From an uncultured Verrucomicrobiota bacterium (GTDB lineage: Bacteria; Verrucomicrobiota; Kiritimatiellia; RFP12; UBA1067), in assembly GCA_945483525.1 (NCBI GenBank), contig CALYRV010000005.1, positions 1 through 38,326 on the forward strand: a stretch of 38,326 nt of DNA, written 5' to 3'. Position numbers and translations under genes: made by a program. The notes beneath the pieces are model-generated. The model saw only the letters and a list, made by a program, of their open reading frames with translations. It was not told the DNA's origin and searched no databases. Positions within the stretch are counted from its first letter, which is position 1. Each line of letters starts with the position of its first letter. Positions 31,307 through 38,326 of this stretch are shown here, piece by piece.

Positions 31307-32170
31307 ATGCGTATTCAAGTCATTGAGCCCCACGGTTTTTGCGCCGGAGTCACTAACGCCCTGCGCAAAGCCCAGTCTCTGCTCTCTCCCTCTGCACCAT
31401 GCACCCTGCACCCCGCACCCGTCTACTGCCTTCACGAACTTGTGCATAACGAACTCGTCGTGAACGACTTGAAGCGTCTCGGGATGGTTTTCGTTGAATC
31501 GCTGAATGAGGTCCCGGAAGGGGCGACGGTGCTGTTTTCTGCCCATGGCGTCTCGCCTGCGGTACGTGCTCAGGCCGAGGAGCGGAAGCTCATGGTGGTG
31601 GACGCGACGTGTCCGTTTGTCGAGAAGGTGCATAAGGCCGCGAAGAAGTTCGCGTCTAGTGGGCGCCAGGTCGTCGTCATTGGCAATCCCGATCATGCCG
31701 AAGTGAAGGGCATCACCGGCGAAGTCGCTGACGCGATCGTCATCAAGTCCGTTCCCCATTCCCCGTCCCCCATTCCCCATTCCCCGTTCCCCATTCCCCA
31801 TTCCCCGCTCGGAGTGGTCTCTCAGACGACGATGAATGCAGACGAGGTGGCGGATGTCGTTGAGAAGCTTCGTGGGGAATACGAGGTTGAGACGATGGCC
31901 GAGGTCTGTAACGCGACCAAGGCGAGGCAGGATGCGGTGAAGGCGTTCGTCGGCGATGCGCTACTCGTCCTCGGGAGTGTCAATTCGTCCAATACCCGTC
32001 GTCTCTGCGAAGTGGCGAAATGCGCTAAGGTGTTCCGCGCCGGAACGTTGGACGAGGTGAAGGCCATCGATTTCTCGGGCGTTTCCGTGCTCGGCGTCAC
32101 CTCCGGTGCCTCGACGCCTGAAAACTTCTTTACGGATGTGATAGAATATCTACAAACAATTTCTGTTTGA
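31307..32170 (+). CDS. ispH: 4-hydroxy-3-methylbut-2-enyl diphosphate reductase
   Basis: 287 residues. Final MEP-pathway enzyme, giving IPP and DMAPP; binds an iron-sulfur cluster through Cys12 (EPHGFCAGV), Cys102 (DATCPFV) and Cys201 (EVCNATKARQ), all present. GSVNSSNTRRL and VTSGASTPE are the conserved substrate loops. Two heptanucleotide repeats are inserted in frame: residues about 29-38 (SAPCTLHPAP) after the first helix, and 148-167 (SVPHSPSPIPHSPFPIPHSP). Both avoid the Cys ligands. ATG 31307 is preceded by the repeat end; a start farther up lies in mazG. The same pathway's ispE is at 5085. Confidence 0.94.
   Translation: MRIQVIEPHGFCAGVTNALRKAQSLLSPSAPCTLHPAPVYCLHELVHNELVVNDLKRLGMVFVESLNEVPEGATVLFSAHGVSPAVRAQAEERKLMVVDATCPFVEKVHKAAKKFASSGRQVVVIGNPDHAEVKGITGEVADAIVIKSVPHSPSPIPHSPFPIPHSPLGVVSQTTMNADEVADVVEKLRGEYEVETMAEVCNATKARQDAVKAFVGDALLVLGSVNSSNTRRLCEVAKCAKVFRAGTLDEVKAIDFSGVSVLGVTSGASTPENFFTDVIEYLQTISV
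31391..31420. repeat. Heptanucleotide repeat (TGCACCC) in ispH, site 1
   Basis: TGCACCA, TGCACCC, TGCACCC, CGCACCC. Same unit as mazG end in inverse orientation. Confidence 0.9.
31751..31807. repeat. Heptanucleotide repeat (ATTCCCC) in ispH, site 2
   Basis: Eight 7-nt units, ATTCCCC with GTTCCCC and GTCCCCC variants, in frame as PHSPSPIPHSPFPIPHSP. Longest array in the window. Confidence 0.92.
32139..32147 (+). promoter_or_regulatory. Extended -10 promoter inside the ispH end
   Basis: TGATAGAAT; ATG 32172 is 24 nt on. No clear -35. Confidence 0.5.
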
Positions 32171-32171
32171 T

Positions 32172-32432
32172 ATGAGCATGGTCCGCCAAGCCATTATCCT
32201 GTCTGTGGCGCTGTTATTTGCCGTGGCATTGGTCTGGCAACTGGCGTTGGCTGCCGCAGATGAATTAAGGCGCACCAGCCGCCGCTGCACCGCGATCTCA
32301 TTTGTGCTGTTCATGTTGATGTGCGGTGTGACAGTACATGTCTGCGCCACCAAGCCGCAGACGACATCGTCGCGACCGGAACCTTTACGCCTCGCAACGG
32401 CGGTACCGCGCTTACCGATTCGGATACGTTGA
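32172..32432 (+). CDS. Small double-membrane-segment protein, hypothetical
   Basis: 86 residues. Two hydrophobic segments (AIILSVALLFAVALVWQLAL, about 7-26, and TAISFVLFMLMCGVTVHV, about 41-58) joined by a basic loop DELRRTSRRC; after residue 60 the sequence is less plausible. The following gene overlaps it by 112 nt in the -1 frame and continues plausible protein (DDIVATGTFTPRNGG). The two could be one protein made by -1 frameshifting, or one gene split by a frameshift mutation. No slippery heptamer of the X XXY YYZ type was seen in the overlap. The ATG is 1 nt after the ispH stop. Confidence 0.6.
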   Translation: MSMVRQAIILSVALLFAVALVWQLALAAADELRRTSRRCTAISFVLFMLMCGVTVHVCATKPQTTSSRPEPLRLATAVPRLPIRIR

Positions 32433-33259
32433 CTTCTGTGCGTGTTGAATTGAAAGTGATAAACATTGCATTTGAGAATGAGAGTTTGTATCGCCATGAA
32501 TATGGAATTAATGAGCCATTCATATTGGAAGTGTCTTCATGTCACTCCGAGATGGAAGTTGAAATTTCAGACGCGAAAATGACATCATCGCTTTCTGCGT
32601 ACAATATCATACGGTGGGGAGTTGCAGAGACGAATCACTTCTTGCGATTGTCGTTAGGTGAAGTTGTGTACGAACCAATGATATCAGTATTGACGCCAAG
32701 TGGAATAGAAGGATATGATGTAGTGGCTCGCGGTTTATCTGTTCCGGCTGGATCTTGCGGTTGGGTTGAACTTAATCAGAAGTATAGGATATTGCCAAAG
32801 ACAGTTTCGTTCAACGGTTTGCTTGTTGAAGAAGTGCCATGCGGCGACGAGATTCCGCCAACAGGTTATTTTCAGTATTTCCCGACGAACAGACTTTCTG
32901 CCACGCATAATATAAGCGCTGGTGCCGGTCGTTGGCATTATGTGAATGAGGATAATTCAACGGATGGTTATGACAGCGCAGCGTTCGTTGGTGTTCTTCC
33001 AAGGATCAAACAGAATGGAGAATTTACAGACGATGAGCTATTTGGATGGATGGGTGGAGAGCGGATATGGAAGATCCCGTTTGGCTGGACAAGTAATTCA
33101 TTGGGTTCGGTAATGAGTCCTGTTGGTGTTTTCGCCAGCGATACGAGACAGACGTTTACAATATTTGCAAACGGCGATCTAAGTGTTAGTAAATTGGGAC
33201 ACAAAGCATATAGGAAAATCACTGGGGAGGTGTACAAGGATGGAGCGGAAGCCGAATAG
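32321..33259 (+). CDS. Hypothetical protein, AT-rich, possibly continuation of the small membrane protein
   Basis: 312 residues in the longest reading, starting GTG 32321; the true N-terminus may be the preceding gene by frameshift. No family recognised. The body is beta-rich, with ELKVINIAFENESLYRHEYGI, RWGVAETNHFLRL and GWMGGERIWKIPFGW. Codons are much more AT-rich than in neighbours from position 32440 on. Its C-terminus overlaps the next gene by 20 nt. The stretch 32172-34652 looks like a foreign or orphan island. Alternative: the 32172 frame and this frame are parts of one decayed gene. Confidence 0.6.
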   Translation: MRCDSTCLRHQAADDIVATGTFTPRNGGTALTDSDTLTSVRVELKVINIAFENESLYRHEYGINEPFILEVSSCHSEMEVEISDAKMTSSLSAYNIIRWGVAETNHFLRLSLGEVVYEPMISVLTPSGIEGYDVVARGLSVPAGSCGWVELNQKYRILPKTVSFNGLLVEEVPCGDEIPPTGYFQYFPTNRLSATHNISAGAGRWHYVNEDNSTDGYDSAAFVGVLPRIKQNGEFTDDELFGWMGGERIWKIPFGWTSNSLGSVMSPVGVFASDTRQTFTIFANGDLSVSKLGHKAYRKITGEVYKDGAEAE

Positions 33260-33881
33260 CGCGGAAACTGACAGTTTAACCCGGATGGCACTGATGGGGT
33301 TGTTCTGCGGATTTTTAGTCGCTGGTTGCAATGAGAATGGCGATGAAGTATCCAAGAGAGATGAATGCAATATACATTATGAGATAGTTTCAACGCAAGG
33401 ATTCTCGGTTGTTGAAAAGGCAATGCCGAAAATTCGCGCAATGTTAATAGGTGATACGCCATCGGATTTTCATGAGGTCTTTGATCTGTACTCACAGATT
33501 GATTCGTTAGAACCCGCGCAGGAGAGGTATATTAGCTACAGGTTCTTGTTGGATAAGCTTGGGTCGATGGAAGGTTTGGATTGCGTGCCGCGAGATCGCT
33601 TGCGGGGACTGTTGAGCAATGTTTCGGTGGAGGTGTTTGTAAAATTGCATGAAATGAATGCGCCGGTCAAGGAAATGACGCATACATGGCTGACGTATAT
33701 TGCGAAGATGGATGCGGAAGCTTTATGGAGCAAAGAGGAGCTTCGCAATCGTCGAGTGGATTTCGTTGAGAAGTTTATCAATGATATGATAAGATTGGGT
33801 TTTCTGAAAGACGCTGCGGAGCGCTCTGAAATAGAAACTGAATTCTTGAGAGTCATCGACCGCCCGCTCAAGTTTTACTGA
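33240..33881 (+). CDS. Putative lipoprotein, hypothetical
   Basis: 213 residues. A hydrophobic stretch ends in the lipobox LVAGC (MALMGLFCGFLVAGC), so the mature part is probably lipid-anchored outside. The remainder is helical and charged with no recognised domain. ATG 33240 is preceded by GGGGAGG (33225-33231), 8 nt away, and overlaps the end of the previous gene. Alternative first Met at M19 would shorten the signal to the lipobox region. Confidence 0.72.
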   Translation: MERKPNSAETDSLTRMALMGLFCGFLVAGCNENGDEVSKRDECNIHYEIVSTQGFSVVEKAMPKIRAMLIGDTPSDFHEVFDLYSQIDSLEPAQERYISYRFLLDKLGSMEGLDCVPRDRLRGLLSNVSVEVFVKLHEMNAPVKEMTHTWLTYIAKMDAEALWSKEELRNRRVDFVEKFINDMIRLGFLKDAAERSEIETEFLRVIDRPLKFY

Positions 33882-33920
33882 TTTGGCACTGCAAATTTTC
33901 CGCATGAGTGAGGATTGATG

Positions 33921-34652
33921 ATGAATGAAATCAAGAAGTGTATTGCTTTGACGATCGTTATGTCATTGATTACAGCCATAGCGAAGAATTTCACCGATGC
34001 GGATGTGAAACGGCACATTTTGGCCGAATGCAGTGTCATCGACGGTGTGGAGTATGCTGAATGGCAATATAAAGTAGCTATGCGGAAATGTGAGTGGGAC
34101 ACAAACAGATTTGTTCGATTAGTGAAAGAGCTAGTGCCATCCGCCAAAGGAACAACTAAGTATAATCTTTTTAATGAAGTAGGGTGGCATGGTGGCGTTA
34201 GCGATTTGCCTTATTTGCAGGGATATTTGACGGACGAGGAATTGGCGGTGCCAGCGGCTCGCGGGATAATGCGGATTTGTGGAGTGACGACGAATTCAAT
34301 CGATTGCGTTAACGGCTTATTGTGCATGACAAACATGTCTCAGGATGTGCGGTCCGAGGTTTGCGCAGATCTGTTCTGGACGATGTGTGGACAGGGGGTT
34401 TCAAGCGGAGTTCGGGAATACGGGGTTTCGAATGTCTTGGTTTATGCGAAAACGGCTAACCGGAGTTTTGAGCATATGGATTGGCGAATGTGCGCGGCGG
34501 ATCATAGATACAAGTACAGTCATGAGCGGTTGGCGGTGTTGCGTTCCGTTAAAGACCCGATGGCGCATCCTTCCCTTTACCAATACATAACCAACTCGAT
34601 TCGCGAACTCGTTGAATATCCGGAATCGAACCTGATACATTTTCTGCGGTAG
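33921..34652 (+). CDS. Hypothetical protein with N-terminal hydrophobic segment
   Basis: 243 residues. The N-terminus CIALTIVMSLITAIA is a likely signal or anchor. The body is mixed alpha/beta with Cys residues (RKCEW, VNGLLCM, CADLFWTMCGQ) and a helical repeat feel (EELAVPAARGIMRICG), perhaps HEAT-like, but no family was recognised. GAGTGAGGA precedes ATG 33921 (ATG 33918 is also possible). AT-rich like its two upstream neighbours, with which it may form an operon. Confidence 0.65.
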   Translation: MNEIKKCIALTIVMSLITAIAKNFTDADVKRHILAECSVIDGVEYAEWQYKVAMRKCEWDTNRFVRLVKELVPSAKGTTKYNLFNEVGWHGGVSDLPYLQGYLTDEELAVPAARGIMRICGVTTNSIDCVNGLLCMTNMSQDVRSEVCADLFWTMCGQGVSSGVREYGVSNVLVYAKTANRSFEHMDWRMCAADHRYKYSHERLAVLRSVKDPMAHPSLYQYITNSIRELVEYPESNLIHFLR

Positions 34653-34659
34653 TTAAAGA

Positions 34660-34668
34660 TGATATAAT
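34660..34668 (+). promoter_or_regulatory. Extended -10 promoter
   Basis: TGATATAAT; ATG 34675 is 6 nt on, the same spacing as at 867 and 27161. It now drives a truncated frame and, about 90 nt on, the GH36 gene. Confidence 0.65.
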
Positions 34669-34674
34669 ACGGCC

Positions 34675-34755
34675 ATGACGCGCAAGTAGCAGAAGGAAGC
34701 GGCGAAGCAGTTTGTAGCGAAGTTGAGTGCGGACAAACAGAAGGTAATTGGGAGG
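34675..34755 (+). pseudogene. N-terminal relic, perhaps of a type IIL-like DNA methyltransferase
   Basis: ATG 34675 is placed exactly where a leaderless start would be; the frame reads MTRK, then a TAG, then QKEAAKQFVAKLSADKQK. From memory this pattern (basic residues, then KEAAKQFVAKW-like) opens large restriction-methyltransferase proteins. No further homologous sequence follows; the frame runs into the alpha-galactosidase gene. I infer a deletion that left the promoter and first codons. The match is short and could be chance. Confidence 0.35.
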
Positions 34756-34762
34756 GAAAAAG

Positions 34763-36820
34763 ATGAATACTGCGTTACAGATCGCGATGGCGGGATACCT
34801 TTTCTTCGGACAACTGGTGCCGTCGGACCAGAACCGGATAGTGAAGCATGCGGGACTCCAGGTCATCCATGCCGACGGCTCGGTGACGTTGAGATTGAAG
34901 GAGTCTTCGAGGTCCGCCATGACGCTCGTTGACGGCGAACTCCACACGATCGTGCTCCAGGACGAGTATCAGCCGCTGATGGTGACGCGGCACATCCGTA
35001 CCTGGAACGACTGCGACGCGGTAGAGACCTGGATTGAGGTTAAGAACGACGAGAACGGTCCGGTGAAGCTGTTGCACGCCGATTCCTTTGCGACGACGAT
35101 CACGACCGATAAGGAGACGGTCGAGGTGCACTCGCTCACTGGCACCTGGGCTTACGAGGCGAATCTGCATGTAGCGCCGGTGGCGCCGGGTCAGATCGTC
35201 GAGCTCAGGTCCTGCGAAGGTACTCGCGACGCATGGGAGTCGAATGCCGCGATTATGCTTTCGTTCCGGGACGGCGAGTGCTGCGGTCTTGCCGACAAAG
35301 ACTATTTTGAGGAACATGGCGAGTTCCTGGGTGTGGCGCTCGAATGGACCGGCACGACGAGCCGCCGCATTCGCCGTAATTGGAATGGCAAGGAGGTTTC
35401 GGTGATGGCTGGCGTCGACATGACGACCGGACCTTACACGCTTGATCAGGGCAAGACCTTCGTCTCTCCTAAGGCGATCATCGTCAGGTCTGACAAGGGC
35501 CGCGGCGAGGTTTCGCGCCAGTACCACCGCTGGGCCAGAAAGCACCTGATGCCGCATGGCGAGACGCTCAGACCCATCCTACTCAATCACTGGGAAGGGG
35601 CTGGCTTCGACATCACTGAGGACATTCTCGCTAAGATGATGGACGGCGTGAAGGACATGGGCGGCGAGATGTTCGTCCTGGACGACGGCTGGTTCGGACA
35701 CGGCAAGTACGCGCGCGACGCGAAAAATCGCGATACCGCGGGACTCGGAGACTGGGAGGTCAATCCAGAGGTCCTTCCCCACGGACTCTCCGGACTCGCC
35801 GATGCCGCCGCGAAGCGTGGACTCGGCTTCGGTTTCTGGGTAGAGCCGGAGATGGTCAACACCAAGAGCTGGCTTGCGGAAGCGCATCCCGAGTGGCTTT
35901 TGCGCGAAGAGGGACGTCCTCTGGCCCTCGGCCGCGGAGGTACGCAGACGGTGCTCGACTTCTGTAATCCCTCTGTGCGCGAACACGTGTGGAAACAGTT
36001 GGATGGACTTTATAAATCCGTGCCTTCTCTCGCCTACATCAAGTGGGACTGCAATCAGCACATCTCCAATCCTGGCTCAACCTATCTCGCGGCGGACCGT
36101 CAGCCGAACCTCTGGTATGACTACACGATCGGACTCTACGATATGCTTGCGACGATGCGTGCGAAATATCCGCAGGTGATGATCCAGGCCTGCGCTTCCG
36201 GCGGCGGACACGTCGATTTCGGATTTCTCCGCTACGCTGATGAATGCTGGGCGAGCGACGATACTGATTCGTATCAGCGCATCTTCATCCAGTGGGGTGA
36301 ATCGCTGTTCTATCCCGCCTGTGCGCTTGCCGCGCATGTGACGGAAGTGCCGAACCAGACCACGAAGCGCGTCACGTCGCTTAAGCACCGCTTTGATGTC
36401 GCGATGACCGCGCGTCTCGGCTTCGAGCTTGTTCCGGAGAAGCTGTCGGGAGAGGAGATCGAGTTCTCGAAGAAGGCGGTCGCTGATTACAAGCGGATCC
36501 GTCCCGTGGTGCAGCTCGGCGACCTCTATCGGCTCGCTTCGCCTTATGAGCACGAGTACGCTTCGCTCATGTACGTGAATGAGAAGCGGGATCACGCCGC
36601 GGTTTTCGTGCTCGGAACTTCCTGCGAATATCAAGCCGATGTCCAGGTGAAGTGCCGCGGACTTGACCCAGAGAAGGCCTATGAAATCGTCGAGATCAAC
36701 CGCGGCGAAAGACTGCATGCCGCGGAGGGCTGCAAGCTCTCCGGCGCCGAACTCATGGACCGTGGGTTCGTCGTCGAATTGAACGGAGATTACGATTCCG
36801 CGGCATTTGAATTGAAGTAA
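34763..36820 (+). CDS. GH36 alpha-galactosidase
   Basis: 685 residues. Cleaves alpha-1,6-galactosides such as raffinose and melibiose. N-terminal beta-supersandwich (residues 1-270), then a barrel with FVLDDGWFG, GFWVEPEMV, nucleophile Asp429 in YIKWDCNQ and acid/base region SDDTDSYQR (499-502), and a C-terminal beta domain. No signal peptide is apparent (MNTALQIAMAGYLFFGQLVPSDQ), so it is probably cytoplasmic and hydrolyses imported oligosaccharides. GGGAGGG sits 6 nt before ATG 34763. The gene sits behind the promoter at 34660. Confidence 0.93.
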   Translation: MNTALQIAMAGYLFFGQLVPSDQNRIVKHAGLQVIHADGSVTLRLKESSRSAMTLVDGELHTIVLQDEYQPLMVTRHIRTWNDCDAVETWIEVKNDENGPVKLLHADSFATTITTDKETVEVHSLTGTWAYEANLHVAPVAPGQIVELRSCEGTRDAWESNAAIMLSFRDGECCGLADKDYFEEHGEFLGVALEWTGTTSRRIRRNWNGKEVSVMAGVDMTTGPYTLDQGKTFVSPKAIIVRSDKGRGEVSRQYHRWARKHLMPHGETLRPILLNHWEGAGFDITEDILAKMMDGVKDMGGEMFVLDDGWFGHGKYARDAKNRDTAGLGDWEVNPEVLPHGLSGLADAAAKRGLGFGFWVEPEMVNTKSWLAEAHPEWLLREEGRPLALGRGGTQTVLDFCNPSVREHVWKQLDGLYKSVPSLAYIKWDCNQHISNPGSTYLAADRQPNLWYDYTIGLYDMLATMRAKYPQVMIQACASGGGHVDFGFLRYADECWASDDTDSYQRIFIQWGESLFYPACALAAHVTEVPNQTTKRVTSLKHRFDVAMTARLGFELVPEKLSGEEIEFSKKAVADYKRIRPVVQLGDLYRLASPYEHEYASLMYVNEKRDHAAVFVLGTSCEYQADVQVKCRGLDPEKAYEIVEINRGERLHAAEGCKLSGAELMDRGFVVELNGDYDSAAFELK

Positions 36821-36842
36821 GGGGATTCAGATCCGCAGTTTA

Positions 36843-36851
36843 TGATATAAT
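36843..36851 (+). promoter_or_regulatory. Extended -10 promoter, near-leaderless
   Basis: TGATATAAT ends at 36851; ATG 36861 is 9 nt on. No SD. Confidence 0.65.
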
Positions 36852-36860
36852 GACCGGCAT

Positions 36861-37526
36861 ATGGCAGTTGTTGCTCAGAATATGCGGTATGATACGGTAC
36901 TGTTTGATTTAGACGGCACATTGACAGACCCTGGAGTGGGGATTACGAATGCCGTTATGTACGCGCTTGAAAAGCACGGGGTGGTCGAGACGGATCGTTC
37001 GAGGCTTTATCGGTTCATCGGTCCTCCGCTCATTGAATCGTTCGAGCGTTTTTACGGATGGTCGCACGAGGAGGCTGTGCGTGGATTGGCCGATTATCGC
37101 GAGTATTTTGGTTCAAAAGGCATATTCGAGAACGAGGTTTTCGTCGGTGTCCCCGATCTGCTGTCGACATTGAAGAAATGCGGATGCAAGATCGTTCTCG
37201 CGACGTCCAAACCGGAACTCTTTGCGCGGCAGATTCTTGAACATTTTGAGTTGCTCAGCTATTTCGATGGTGTTCACGGGGCTACGATGGACGAAAAACG
37301 GAACAAGAAGGTCGACGTGATTGCCTGGGCGCTCAAGCATACGCAGGACGTCGGCTGCGCGGTTATGGTCGGAGACCGGTTTTACGATATCGAAGGCGCG
37401 AAAGCGAACGGGATTGATTCGATAGGGGTGCTCTTCGGCTATGGTGAGGAACCGGAACTCCGTGATGCGGGTGCCACATATCTGGTCCGTAGTGTTGAAG
37501 AACTGGCGGCGCTGCTGCGCTGCTGA
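36861..37526 (+). CDS. HAD-family hydrolase, phosphoglycolate-phosphatase-like
   Basis: 221 residues. LFDLDGTLTDPGVG has the catalytic Asp pair, LATSKPE is motif II, Lys lies in KRNKKVDVI and VMVGDRFYDIEGAKANG carries motif IV. Cap type I (LYRFIGPPLIESFERFYGW). Acts on a small phosphate ester in the cytoplasm; the length and motifs fit Gph/PpaX. The ATG lies 9 nt after TATAAT. Distinct from the HADs at 26463 and 29697. Confidence 0.9.
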   Translation: MAVVAQNMRYDTVLFDLDGTLTDPGVGITNAVMYALEKHGVVETDRSRLYRFIGPPLIESFERFYGWSHEEAVRGLADYREYFGSKGIFENEVFVGVPDLLSTLKKCGCKIVLATSKPELFARQILEHFELLSYFDGVHGATMDEKRNKKVDVIAWALKHTQDVGCAVMVGDRFYDIEGAKANGIDSIGVLFGYGEEPELRDAGATYLVRSVEELAALLRC

Positions 37527-37604
37527 TGGCGCGGTCTTCGTGTTTTCCAATTGCAGTGATAACGCCTTTTGGGCTGGCCATTGATCGTAAATCAACGTTT
37601 GCCG

Positions 37605-37634
37605 TTGACATGTTCCCGACGAGTTTGCTATGAT
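37605..37634 (+). promoter_or_regulatory. Promoter of thiC
   Basis: TTGACA (37605-37610), 18-nt spacer, TGCTATGAT ending 37634; start near 37641, just before the riboswitch. Confidence 0.7.
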
Positions 37635-37642
37635 ATACCGAA

Positions 37643-37725
37643 GTCCGGGTGCTTGGACGCATGGTGCGTTCCGGCTGAGAAAAGACCGGTTAACCTGATC
37701 GGGGTAATGCCCGCGTAGGAAAGGA
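37643..37725 (+). promoter_or_regulatory. TPP riboswitch
   Basis: THI-box signature: GGGTGC, CTGAGA (37675-37680), ACCTGATC (37693-37700), GGGTAATGCCCGCGTAGGAA (from 37703). The SD GGAAAGGA overlaps the end, so TPP binding probably hides it and lowers thiC translation. No separate terminator hairpin was seen, so control is likely translational. Confidence 0.93.
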
Positions 37726-37731
37726 AGCGTT

Positions 37732-38326
37732 ATGACTCAGTTGCAGTCCGCCCGTTCGGGTATCGTGACCGAGGCCATGAAGATCGTGGCCGCCGAAGAG
37801 AACGTCGATGTCGAGACCGTGCGTGCAGCGGTCGCTTCGGGTGAAGCGGTCATCCCCCTGAACGTCCATCACAAGAACGCGCATCCGGTCGGCGTCGGCC
37901 GTATGTTCACCACCAAGATAAACGCCAATCTCGGCCGCAGCGTCACGCATTCTGGCAAGGGCGATGAGCTTGAGAAGCTGAAGATCGCGCTCGACTGCAA
38001 GGCCGATTTCGTGATGGATCTTTCGGTCGGCTCTGACGATCTCAAGGCGATCCGCCAGGGCATGCTCGACGCGAGTCCGGCGCCGCTCGGCACCGTGCCG
38101 GTCTATGAGACGATTTCGCGTCTCGAGGGCGACATCCCGCAGATGGATCCGACGTTCCTGCTGGACGTTATTCGCGCACAGGCCGAACAGGGCGTCGATT
38201 TCATGACTCTCCATGCGGGTCTTCTGTCTAAGCTCATTCCGATCGCAATGAAGCGCGTCATGGGCATCGTCTCGCGCGGTGGCGCGATCATGGCCGAGTG
38301 GATGATGGAGAACAAGGTCGAGAATC
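37732..38326 (+). CDS. thiC: Phosphomethylpyrimidine synthase ThiC (5' part)
   Basis: Runs off the window; 198 codons seen. ThiC is a radical SAM enzyme converting AIR to HMP-P in thiamine synthesis. IPLNVHHKNAHPVGVGRMFTTKINANLG and the later DLSVGSDD and GVDFMTLHAG, IVSRGGAIMAEWM match the family N-terminal half. The Cys cluster motif lies beyond the window. Regulated by the TPP riboswitch directly upstream; ATG 37732 is 6 nt after GGAAAGGA. Works with thiD (4228). Confidence 0.95.
   Translation, partial: MTQLQSARSGIVTEAMKIVAAEENVDVETVRAAVASGEAVIPLNVHHKNAHPVGVGRMFTTKINANLGRSVTHSGKGDELEKLKIALDCKADFVMDLSVGSDDLKAIRQGMLDASPAPLGTVPVYETISRLEGDIPQMDPTFLLDVIRAQAEQGVDFMTLHAGLLSKLIPIAMKRVMGIVSRGGAIMAEWMMENKVEN

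Noticed and set aside
31751..31807. CRISPR array
   Set aside because: The units are 7 nt and contiguous without spacers; no cas genes are present.

Overview
The window is a high-GC bacterial chromosome segment with almost all genes on the + strand; only a sugar-responsive regulator and one toxin-antitoxin pair (6513-8330) are on the - strand. The gene style points to the PVC superphylum, most likely a gut-type Kiritimatiellota/Verrucomicrobiota. The pointers are a secreted sugar isomerase fused to a DUF1080 domain beside a Tat-lipoprotein Gfo/Idh/MocA oxidoreductase, many secreted glycosidases, PPi-dependent phosphofructokinase and the MEP isoprenoid pathway. This placement is inference; no rRNA or marker gene is present.

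Layout. 1-800: a decayed hypothetical gene. 867-4164: secreted isomerase-DUF1080, a Tat-lipoprotein oxidoreductase and a creatininase-family remnant. 4228-6485: thiD, then a fusion of a histidine phosphatase with IspE. 6513-8330 (-): XylR-like AraC regulator and a PIN/RHH toxin-antitoxin pair. 8358-8742: a divergent promoter, an apparent structured RNA of about 285 nt ending in a strong intrinsic terminator, then a second hairpin. 8765-9745: two AT-richer genes (secreted protein; zinc-ribbon membrane protein). 10306-18845: a carbohydrate operon (RraA-like aldolase, GH10, enolase-superfamily dehydratase, GH13, SDR, beta-helix protein). 19048-23154: MFS transporter, radical SAM protein and umuDC. 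23155-24639: REP-like repeat, large inverted repeat, a second toxin-antitoxin pair and a composite relic of a DUF3990-type locus. 24671-32170: housekeeping genes fmt, RluA-type pseudouridine synthase, HAD phosphatase, response regulator, ribH, pfp, a HAD protein lacking its catalytic acids, mazG and ispH. 32172-34652: AT-rich orphan membrane/lipoprotein genes. 34663-38326: GH36 alpha-galactosidase, HAD phosphatase, and a TPP riboswitch ahead of thiC, which runs off the end.

Two genome-wide habits stand out. First, a family of tandem heptanucleotide repeats (unit roughly RGKGMAN, in many variants) fills the gaps between genes and is also inserted in frame into at least nine protein genes, several of them housekeeping (ispH twice, umuC twice, umuD, mazG, pseudouridine synthase, MFS, radical SAM, regulator, and the GH10 signal peptide). 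Second, nearly every promoter recognised has an extended -10 box TGnTATAAT, and in at least five cases the start codon lies only 6-10 nt downstream, which predicts leaderless mRNAs. Together with the phosphatase-IspE fusion, the unassigned RNA and the pseudo-HAD, these are the most novel content. No CRISPR array, insertion sequence, tRNA or rRNA was seen.
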